From Clostridia bacterium (GTDB lineage: Bacteria; Bacillota_A; Clostridia; Christensenellales; CAG-138): a DNA stretch of 7,144 nt. The stretch covers positions 1 through 7,144 of the forward strand of contig JAFZJT010000047.1 in assembly GCA_017553815.1 (NCBI GenBank), in the 5' to 3' direction. The notes under the pieces were generated by a model. That model worked only from the letters and a program-made list of their open reading frames with translations, had not been told where the DNA came from and did no database searches. This document shows, one piece after another, positions 1 to 6,008 of this stretch (position 1 is its first letter; the number at the start of each line of letters is the position of its first letter). A program made the translations under genes and the position numbers.

Positions 1-1531
1 CCTCGGCGCGATCGGTTCCGGCGGCGCTGAAGTTACCGCTCTTTACATCAAGAACAACCTGCCCATCGATCCCATCGAGGTTCCGGATGTAACCGTTACC
101 TTCGTTGACGGCATCGACAACGCGGTTATCGACACCATGACCGTTGAAGCGGGCACAGTTCTCGATGAGAGCACCTTCCCCGCAGCTCCCGAGCATGAAG
201 GCTATATCTTCGTTGGCTGGAACTACAACGGCGCGGCTGTTTACGCAGACACCACCATCACCGCTCAGTATCAGGATCCCAACGCCACCATCTGGGACTT
301 CGAGACCGATCCCAACTCTCAGGGCTTCCACTTCATCGATCAGGATGGCGACGGCTACAACTGGAACTGGTACTATGGCGATGCTTATGCCGACTTCAAC
401 TTCCATGAGGGTATCGGCTTTGCGGCTTCCCAGTCCTATGACAACAACTACGGCGCTCTGACCCCCGATAACTGGATGGTCACCCCCGCCTTCTCCGGCA
501 CCCAGCTCAGCTTCTGGGCACAGGGTCAGGATCCCTCCTGGGCTGCTGAGTACCTCGGCGTATTCGTATCCACCGACAACTGTGCTACCTGGAGCTCTGA
601 GCTCGCCGGCTTCACCATCAACGGCAACGACACTCAGTACACCGTTGACCTCTCCGCTTATGAAGGCCAGACCATCAAGGCGGCGATCCGTCACTACAAC
701 GTCACCGACCAGTACTGGGCAAATGTTGACTACATCGAGGTCGGCGGCGGCGATACCCCCCCGGTAACCCCCGCTCCCGTAACTCCTGCTCCCGTAACTC
801 CTGCTCCCGTAACTCCCGAACCTGTCACTCCCGAACCCGGCGAGGGCATCATTTGGGACTTCGAGCAGGATCCCGAAGCTCAGGGCTTCATCCTCCTCGA
901 TCAGGACGGCGACGGCTTCAACTGGATGTGGTGCTACGGCGCAGATTGGTCCGGCTTCAACTTCCATGAGGGTCAGGGCTTCATCACCTCACAGTCCTAC
1001 GACAACAACTGGGGCGCACTCACTCCCGATAACTGGCTGATCACTCCCGAGTTCAACGGCACCCAGCTCACCTTCTGGGCACAGGGTCAGGATCCCTCCT
1101 GGGCGGCTGAGTACCTTGGCGTGTTTGTATCTACAGACGGCGGCAGCACTTGGAGCAGCGAGCTCGCGGGCTTCACCATCAACGGCAACGACACTCAGTA
1201 CACCGTTGACCTCTCTGCTTATGCAGGCCAGACCATCAAGGCTGCTATCCGCCACTACAACATCACTGACCAGTACTGGGCAAATGTTGACTACATCGAG
1301 GTTCTCGGCGGCGGCGACACTCCCCCGGTAGTCGGCGTCATCGGCGACACCAACCTTGACGGCGAAGTCACCATCGCGGACGCTATCCTTGCTCTGCGCC
1401 ACATCATGGGTCTTGAGACCCTGACCGGCGAAGCGCTTGAGCAGGCTGACGCAAACGGCGACGGCAACGTCACCATCGAGGATTGTATCCTCATCCTCCG
1501 TGCGGCTCTCGACCTCATCGAGCTCGGCTGA
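1..1531 (+). CDS. Secreted dockerin protein with InlB-type repeat and two cleaved-adhesin modules (5' partial)
   Basis: The reading frame is open from base 2, so the start lies upstream; the ATG at 137 falls inside a domain and is not the true start. Modules in order: a tail resembling the closing propeller strand of genes B and C (LGAIGSGGAEVTALYI, bases 2-49); an InlB/Flg_new-type repeat (about 89-274, with GYIFVGW and a final TAQY); cleaved-adhesin/choice-of-anchor J module 1 (about 293-742); a VTPAP/VTPEP linker (764-838); cleaved-adhesin module 2 (about 854-1303); and a type I dockerin (about 1343-1531). Each adhesin module shows WDFE, DQDGDG, TPDNW, FWAQGQD and YLGVFVSTD, as in gingipain adhesin domains. 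The dockerin has two F-hand loops, GDTNLDGEVTIAD and ADANGDGNVTIED. By analogy with gene C, a signal peptide, jelly-roll, Big_2 and propeller probably precede the window. An exported adhesive or structural role is inferred. Codon use differs from the downstream genes (no TCG or ACG). A strong terminator follows. Confidence 0.93.
   Translation, partial: LGAIGSGGAEVTALYIKNNLPIDPIEVPDVTVTFVDGIDNAVIDTMTVEAGTVLDESTFPAAPEHEGYIFVGWNYNGAAVYADTTITAQYQDPNATIWDFETDPNSQGFHFIDQDGDGYNWNWYYGDAYADFNFHEGIGFAASQSYDNNYGALTPDNWMVTPAFSGTQLSFWAQGQDPSWAAEYLGVFVSTDNCATWSSELAGFTINGNDTQYTVDLSAYEGQTIKAAIRHYNVTDQYWANVDYIEVGGGDTPPVTPAPVTPAPVTPAPVTPEPVTPEPGEGIIWDFEQDPEAQGFILLDQDGDGFNWMWCYGADWSGFNFHEGQGFITSQSYDNNWGALTPDNWLITPEFNGTQLTFWAQGQDPSWAAEYLGVFVSTDGGSTWSSELAGFTINGNDTQYTVDLSAYAGQTIKAAIRHYNITDQYWANVDYIEVLGGGDTPPVVGVIGDTNLDGEVTIADAILALRHIMGLETLTGEALEQADANGDGNVTIEDCILILRAALDLIELG
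293..742 (+). repeat. Cleaved-adhesin module copy 1 (intragenic duplicate)
   Basis: This is the first of two in-frame copies. The second starts exactly 561 bases (187 codons) downstream, with no indel over about 450 bases. Identical nucleotide runs include 511-543, 608-654 and 707-741, matched at 1072-1104, 1169-1215 and 1268-1302. Identity persists at third codon positions in these runs, so the duplication is recent or the copies are kept alike by gene conversion. Confidence 0.9.
764..838 (+). repeat. Five tandem 15-base units encoding the Pro-Thr linker
   Basis: Five consecutive 15-base units starting GTAAC or GTCAC encode VTPAP three times and then VTPEP twice. The second and third units (779-793, 794-808) are identical. 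The product is an extended, proline-rich linker between the two adhesin modules, typical of spacers in modular extracellular proteins. Repeat length is likely to vary by slippage. Confidence 0.9.
854..1303 (+). repeat. Cleaved-adhesin module copy 2 (intragenic duplicate)
   Basis: This second in-frame copy of the module at 293-742 has the same motif order (WDFE, DQDGDG, NFHEG, TPDNW, FWAQGQD, GVFVSTD, YIEV). Differences cluster in its first third (for example WMWCYGADWS against WNWYYGDAYA), while the last two thirds are almost identical. It leads directly into the dockerin through a GGGDTPP spacer. Confidence 0.9.
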
Positions 1532-1559
1532 TCGGAAGACAGCTTAATTGGCTGAATCG

Positions 1560-1596
1560 GCGCCTCCTCCCTTTCGGGAGGGGGCGCTGTTGTGTT
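1560..1596 (+). terminator. Strong intrinsic terminator after the first gene
   Basis: A 12-base-pair stem (1560-1571 with 1576-1587, one G-U pair) closes on a UUUC tetraloop. A moderately T-rich tail (TGTTGTGTT) follows. It begins 28 bases after the stop codon. Stem length and GC content support efficient rho-independent termination, which would separate gene A from the following genes. The tail is not a pure T run, so efficiency is inferred. Confidence 0.85.
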
Positions 1597-1677
1597 GAAT
1601 GAAGAAATGAAGGCGCGGAGCCGATGAAGATATTAAGTAATGAATGAGCAAAGGAATAATATAGAGTATAAACTGAA

Positions 1678-1716
1678 TAAACCGCCTATCGATATTGAAA
1701 AATCCTCGGCGGTTTA
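1678..1716. promoter_or_regulatory. Inverted repeat overlapping the promoter, possible operator
   Basis: Perfect 9-base arms TAAACCGCC (1678-1686) and GGCGGTTTA (1708-1716) are separated by 21 bases. The dyad centre (1697) falls on the -35 hexamer, and the right arm fills the spacer up to the -10. The gap also holds the 8-base palindrome TATCGATA (1687-1694). The arm centres are 30 bases apart, near three helical turns. This fits a dimeric repressor site, but a weak hairpin with no function in DNA form is also possible; it lacks a T tract, so a terminator is less likely. Confidence 0.45.
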
Positions 1717-1723
1717 GTATACT
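1695..1723 (+). promoter_or_regulatory. Sigma-A type promoter for the downstream gene set
   Basis: TTGAAA (1695-1700) and TATACT (1718-1723) each match the housekeeping consensus at five of six positions and are separated by exactly 17 bases. Transcription would start near 1730, giving a leader of about 39 bases before the ATG at 1769. It sits between the gene A terminator and gene B, where a promoter is expected. No comparable promoter was found in the spacers before genes C and D. Confidence 0.7.
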
Positions 1724-1768
1724 GTAAAAAGCGCAGATCATCACGCAAATAATCTGAAGGAGACCCAC

Positions 1769-3451
1769 ATGAAAAGAACCGTTGCCATCCTTGTTTCCAT
1801 TGCAATGCTGCTGTCTCTTGCAAGCGACGTTTCGCTCGCCGAGGGCGGGGAAGCGACCCGCGCTGCGGCCGACCTCAGCGAAGCGCTGAATGCGCCCGGC
1901 GGCAATCTCATTTTCACGACCGATACGCAGTATCCATGGATCGTTGCGGGCGACGCCGCAAAGAGCACAAATATGGGCGTTGCCATGTCCTCTTCCTCCG
2001 TTTATACCACCGTTACCGCAAACGCGGGCGAGGTCATCAGCTTCGACTTCCTCTCCTGCGGCGAGGGCGCAGACGCCTACGCTTGGGACGGCCTCTATTT
2101 CTACGTTGACGGCGAGCTTGCCGCGAAATGGGGCCAGCATACCGAGTGGGAGAGCTTCGCCTACGAGCTCACCGCGGGCGTGCACCAGATCACCTTCACC
2201 TACCAAAAGGACGGCAGCCTCAATATAGGCGAGGACTGCGCCTACGTTGATAACGTTCGCGTGGCTTCGCCAATTATGGTGCAGCAGATCGTCGCTTCCG
2301 ATATTACCGTTTCCGCCGGCCGCCGCGCGATGATCGAATACGAGGTGCTGCCCGAGAACGCATTCGATAAAACTGTTACCTTCACTTCCGCGAATCCCGC
2401 GATTGCGACCGTCACCGATTTCGGCCGCGTGAAAGGCATCTCCGTCGGCACCACCACGATAACCATCGCAAGCGTCGCCGTTCCCTCCGTTTCGACCGAT
2501 ATAACCGTCACCGTCACCGAGGCGCTGCCGATCGCGGAGCTCTTCGGCTTTGCGACCTATGATTTCGGCGAGGATCAGTCGAACGATATGAAGTGGGTAA
2601 GCTTCACCGACGCCGAGACCGATATCATCACTCCCTACAACTCGATGACCTACAACGTTTCCGCCGCGGCCTACATTGGCGGCACCGTTTACGGCTATTA
2701 TTACGACGGCACCGAGGAGGATCCGATCAAGAATTATTTCACGATGGATCACGAGACCCGTCAGGTAACGAATTTTGAAAACAGCCACGACGCGGGCGTT
2801 TTCGCCATGGCGTATGACTATACGCGCGGCAATATGTACGCGGTCTGCGGTGAGATGCAGACGAGGAATCTCGGCATAGTTGACCTTGAGAGCGGCAATA
2901 TCGAATATGTGGGCGAGCTGAGCGCGCCGATGATAATGACCCTCGCGGTCGACGATAACGGCGTTGGCTACGGCATGACGATGGACACGCAGAACTCGAA
3001 GCTCTACCGCATCGACCTTGACACCGCCGAATGCACGCTTGTGGGCGAGACAGGTGTTCCGCTCGCGTATCTGCAGTCCCTCACCTACGATCACTACACC
3101 GGCAAGCTCTTCTGGGCGCAGGTTCGGCACTACACGATGCCCAACGGCCTTTACTGCGTCGATCCCGAGACCGCCGATGTCGAGTTCCTCGGCACCATCG
3201 GCGACGGCATGGAGCTCACCGGCCTTTACACCATCGCCGCGCCCGATGAAAACGGAGTGCTCGGCGACGCGGATCTGAACGGCAGCGTCACGATTGCGGA
3301 CGCGGTGCTCGCGCTTCGCCACGCGGCGGGGCTCTATGAGCTCACCGGCAGAGCCTTCACCCAGGCGGACGTGGACGGAAACGGCAGCATCACCGTTGCG
3401 GACGCTGTAGCGATCCTTCGCTATGCGATGGATCTGATCGATCATTTCTGA
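1769..3451 (+). CDS. Secreted dockerin protein: jelly-roll, Big_2, beta-propeller, dockerin
   Basis: The start is set by AAGGAG (1757-1762) six bases before the ATG and by an immediate signal peptide (residues 1-24, KR then a hydrophobic core, cleavage after S-L-A). Residues about 38-167 form a jelly-roll-like beta-sandwich with the pattern WDGLYFYVDG, then TAGVHQITFTYQKDG, ending DCAYVDNV; C97 and C157 could pair. Residues 174-250 are a Big_2 Ig-like domain (SANPAIATV, GRVKGISVGTTTITI). Residues about 255-488 show four clear propeller-like repeats of about 40-45 residues (AMAYDYTRGNMYAV, IVDLESGNIEYVG, LYRIDLDTAECTLVG, LYCVDPETADVEFLG). A type I dockerin ends the protein, with calcium-loop residues D500, D502, N504, D511 and D534, D536, N538, D545. 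No catalytic motif is visible. It is the shortest family member and probably first in an operon with the next two genes. Delivery to a cohesin partner outside the cell is inferred; its ligand is unknown. Confidence 0.95.
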   Translation: MKRTVAILVSIAMLLSLASDVSLAEGGEATRAAADLSEALNAPGGNLIFTTDTQYPWIVAGDAAKSTNMGVAMSSSSVYTTVTANAGEVISFDFLSCGEGADAYAWDGLYFYVDGELAAKWGQHTEWESFAYELTAGVHQITFTYQKDGSLNIGEDCAYVDNVRVASPIMVQQIVASDITVSAGRRAMIEYEVLPENAFDKTVTFTSANPAIATVTDFGRVKGISVGTTTITIASVAVPSVSTDITVTVTEALPIAELFGFATYDFGEDQSNDMKWVSFTDAETDIITPYNSMTYNVSAAAYIGGTVYGYYYDGTEEDPIKNYFTMDHETRQVTNFENSHDAGVFAMAYDYTRGNMYAVCGEMQTRNLGIVDLESGNIEYVGELSAPMIMTLAVDDNGVGYGMTMDTQNSKLYRIDLDTAECTLVGETGVPLAYLQSLTYDHYTGKLFWAQVRHYTMPNGLYCVDPETADVEFLGTIGDGMELTGLYTIAAPDENGVLGDADLNGSVTIADAVLALRHAAGLYELTGRAFTQADVDGNGSITVADAVAILRYAMDLIDHF

Positions 3452-3454
3452 TAT

Positions 3455-3497
3455 GGCAGTTTCCCGCCGCGAGCCTGTTCCGCGGCGGATTTTGATA
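3455..3497 (+). terminator. Intercistronic GC hairpin, copy 1 (weak terminator or attenuator)
   Basis: GGCAGTTTCCCGCCGCG (3455-3471) starts just after the gene B stop codon. An 8-base-pair perfect stem (3464-3471 with 3481-3488) with a 9-base loop follows, then ATTTTGATA. The T run is only four bases, so read-through into the gene 30 bases further on is likely. The same element recurs after gene C. Partial termination or mRNA-end protection is inferred. Confidence 0.6.
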
Positions 3498-3526
3498 CAA
3501 AAAACTCGGGTAACAAGGAGCAAAAG

Positions 3527-5929
3527 ATGAAAAAAACACTTGCTATTCTAATTGCCGCATTCATGGCTTTCACCTGCTTCGCGCTTCCCGCGAGCGGAGA
3601 AAGCAAAGCCGACGGCAAGCTCGAAGCTTCAACGCGCAACGCGGTGAATCTCGACGACGCGCTGAACGTTCCGGGCGGCAGCCTCGTTTTTGAGACTGAT
3701 GCTCAGTACTCCTGGGTCGTTTCGGGCGACGCGGCGAAGAGCAGCAACGAGGGCGTTGCGAACTCGACTTCGTCCGTTTGGACGAGCGTGACAGTCGGCG
3801 CGGGAAGCATCCTCAGCTTCGACTATATGTCCTGCGGCGAGGGCAGCTACGAGGAGTTCGATTGGGACGGCCTTCGCGTCTACGTGGACGGCGTGAAGAT
3901 ACTGCACAAGGGCTACGACCACGTTTGGCGAAGCTTCGTTTGCGAGCTCGAGGCGGGCGCGCACGAGATACGCTTCACCTATAAAAAGGACGAGAGCTAC
4001 GACGCCGAGGGCGATTGCGCGTATATCGACAACGTGTACGTCGGTTCGCCCGATATGCCCGAGCAGATAACCGTTGAAAGCATGCGCATCCCGATGGGGC
4101 GCCGCGCCTGCGCCGAATACACCGTGCTTCCCGAGTCGGTTTTCGATAAGAGCGTCACCTTCTCCACGGCCGACCCGAGCATCGCGAGGGTGGATGAAAA
4201 CGGCCTCGTGTTCGCCGTTTCCGAGGGCAGCACGACGCTGACAGTCACGAGCTGCGCCGAACCGTCGGTGAGCGGCACTGCCACGGTCACGGTCTCGCCC
4301 GAGATTCCCACAGCGAAGCTTGAGGGCTACGTTACGCTCGATATCGACGGGAACGCGCAGGGCTGCTGGATAGATATCGCGAGCTATGAGCCGTCGAATA
4401 TCCTTGTGAACGCCGAAAATATGCCCGACACATGGGCCGGCGCGTACGCGGGCGGAAACGTCTATGGCTATCTTGCCGAGCAAAACGGTCAGGACAGGCG
4501 TTTCTATATTATGAATGCCGATACCTTCGAGGTCGAGTATCTCACCGCCGCCGCCCCCGATATCGTTTACGCGATGGCATACGACCATCACGCGGGCAGG
4601 ATGCTCGCGATAGTCGGCATGGAGAACCGCTATCTTGCCGAGGTCGATATCGAAACAGGCGAGATGACGCAGATCGCTGCGATCTCGGGCGTCACGGGAA
4701 AGCCGATGACGCTTGCCATCGACCTTCGCGGCAACGCCTACGTGCTCGGCGGGGATACGAACAATTCGCGCCTCTACCGCATGAACACCGAAACCGCTGT
4801 CTGCACGCTCATCGGCGGCACGGGGCTCGGCATGAACTACGTTCAATCCATGGCGTTTGACGATGAAACGGGGCTCATCTACTGGGCGAGGCTCCGGCAT
4901 CAGGAGAGCTTCGGTCTGTACAGCATCGATCCCGCGACGGCGCAGACCGAAGAACTCGGCGCTGTTGGAGGAAGGTGCATGGAGATCACCTGTCTGTTCG
5001 TTCGCAACGATTTTCCGCTCGGATCCATCGACGCAAACGAATGCGCCGTCACCTTCGTGGACGGCACGAACGGCGCCATGATCGGCAGGATCAGCGTTGA
5101 AACGGGCACGGTGCTTAATGAAAGCGATTTCCCGACGCCGCCCGTGCATCACGGCCGCGAATTCCTCGGCTGGGACTACGACGGTGCGCCCGTCGTCAGC
5201 GACCTCACCGTGACCGCGCTCTACGGCGAGCCCGACTCGAGCGAGCCCCCGACCGTCACGCAGGTTTGGGATTTTGAAACGAATCCCTATCAGCAGGGCT
5301 TTACCACGATCGACCGCGACGGCGACGGACACGACTGGGAGTGGCGCTTTGGCAACAACTGGGAGTACACCTTCTACGAGGGCTACGGCTATATGGCGAG
5401 CGCCTCGTTCGACGGCGAAACGCTGATGCCGCTCACTCCCGACAACTGGCTTGTTACGCCAGAATTCATCGCGGATGAACTCAGCTTCTGGGCAAACGGG
5501 CAGGATACCGACTATTCGCGGGAATACGTCGGCGTGTTCATCTCCACCGATGGCGGCGCAAGCTGGAGCGACGAGATAGCCGGGTGGACCGTGACGGGTC
5601 AGCCCAAGAAGTACACCGTCGATCTTCGCGCTTACAGCGGGCAGAGCATAGTTGCCGCGCTGCGCCATTACATCGTTTCGGATATGTATTGGCTGAATCT
5701 CGATTATATCGAGCTTTATTGTGATCAAGCCTCCGTGCTCGGCGATGCCGATCTGAACGGCAGCGTCACGGTTGCGGACGCCATCCTCGCGCTTCGCCAT
5801 TCGCTCGGGCTCTATGAGCTGACGGGAAGGGCGCTTGCCCAGGCGGACGTGGACGGAAACGGCAGCGTCACGGTTGCGGACGCGGTAGCGATCCTTCGTT
5901 ATGCGATGGATCTGATCGATAATTTCTGA
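3527..5929 (+). CDS. Secreted dockerin protein: jelly-roll, Big_2, propeller, InlB repeat, cleaved adhesin, dockerin
   Basis: AAGGAG (3515-3520) lies six bases before the ATG. The signal peptide is residues 1-24 (cleavage after A-S-G). Domains: jelly-roll-like sandwich 42-174 (DWDGLRVYVDG, DCAYIDNV, C103 and C164); Big_2 178-257 (VSEGSTTLTV); propeller-like repeats about 263-493 (YIMNADTFEVEYL, AEVDIETGEMTQI, LYRMNTETAVCTLIG, LYSIDPATAQTEELG); InlB/Flg_new-type repeat 505-567 (VTFVDG, REFLGWDYDGAPV, VTALYG); cleaved-adhesin/choice-of-anchor J 578-731 (WDFETNP, IDRDGDG, TPDNWLVTPEF, SFWANGQD, YVGVFISTDGG); dockerin 737-800 (D740, D742, N744, D751; D774, D776, N778, D785). It equals gene B with about 240 residues inserted before the dockerin. 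It lies 75 bases after gene B with no promoter seen between, so cotranscription is likely. A non-catalytic adhesive or structural role is inferred from domains only. Confidence 0.95.
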   Translation: MKKTLAILIAAFMAFTCFALPASGESKADGKLEASTRNAVNLDDALNVPGGSLVFETDAQYSWVVSGDAAKSSNEGVANSTSSVWTSVTVGAGSILSFDYMSCGEGSYEEFDWDGLRVYVDGVKILHKGYDHVWRSFVCELEAGAHEIRFTYKKDESYDAEGDCAYIDNVYVGSPDMPEQITVESMRIPMGRRACAEYTVLPESVFDKSVTFSTADPSIARVDENGLVFAVSEGSTTLTVTSCAEPSVSGTATVTVSPEIPTAKLEGYVTLDIDGNAQGCWIDIASYEPSNILVNAENMPDTWAGAYAGGNVYGYLAEQNGQDRRFYIMNADTFEVEYLTAAAPDIVYAMAYDHHAGRMLAIVGMENRYLAEVDIETGEMTQIAAISGVTGKPMTLAIDLRGNAYVLGGDTNNSRLYRMNTETAVCTLIGGTGLGMNYVQSMAFDDETGLIYWARLRHQESFGLYSIDPATAQTEELGAVGGRCMEITCLFVRNDFPLGSIDANECAVTFVDGTNGAMIGRISVETGTVLNESDFPTPPVHHGREFLGWDYDGAPVVSDLTVTALYGEPDSSEPPTVTQVWDFETNPYQQGFTTIDRDGDGHDWEWRFGNNWEYTFYEGYGYMASASFDGETLMPLTPDNWLVTPEFIADELSFWANGQDTDYSREYVGVFISTDGGASWSDEIAGWTVTGQPKKYTVDLRAYSGQSIVAALRHYIVSDMYWLNLDYIELYCDQASVLGDADLNGSVTVADAILALRHSLGLYELTGRALAQADVDGNGSVTVADAVAILRYAMDLIDNF

Positions 5930-5934
5930 TCCAA

Positions 5935-5978
5935 GGCAGTTTCCCGCCGCGGGCTTGGCTTTTCGGCGGGTTTTGATA
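5935..5978 (+). terminator. Intercistronic GC hairpin, copy 2 (weak terminator or attenuator)
   Basis: GGCAGTTTCCCGCCGCG (5935-5951) is identical to the element after gene B and sits at nearly the same distance from the stop codon. The stem here is CCCGCCG (5943-5949) with CGGCGGG (5964-5970), with a 14-base loop, followed by TTTTGATA. The right arm has changed relative to copy 1 (CGCGGCGG there), yet pairing and the T run are kept. That suggests the hairpin is selected. Partial read-through to gene D is expected. Confidence 0.6.
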
Positions 5979-6008
5979 ACGAAAAATAAACACAGATTGG
6001 AGAGAAAA

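Noticed and set aside
764..838. Short regular repeats considered as a CRISPR array
   Set aside because: The units are 15 bases, contiguous without spacers, and encode an in-frame Pro-Thr linker.
989..1402. Minus-strand open frame inside gene A
   Set aside because: It lies wholly antisense to the second adhesin module and the dockerin, with no ribosome binding site or domain.
1588..1677. Further gene or structured RNA between the terminator and the promoter
   Set aside because: This AT-richer stretch has no open frame with a ribosome binding site. The only promoter-like string (TATAAA at 1667-1672) lacks a convincing -35 at the right distance.
1544..3523. 659-codon open frame on the minus strand, antisense to gene B
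   Set aside because: It has the same register effect as above and runs through the terminator and promoter region. No recognisable domain is seen, and gene B on the other strand is strongly supported.
3527..3600. Possible lipobox around C17 in the signal peptides of genes C and D (FTC)
   Set aside because: The residues before the cysteine (A-F-T and L-F-T) do not fit the L-(A/S)-(G/A)-C lipobox. A standard signal peptidase I site after residue 24 is present in B, C and D.
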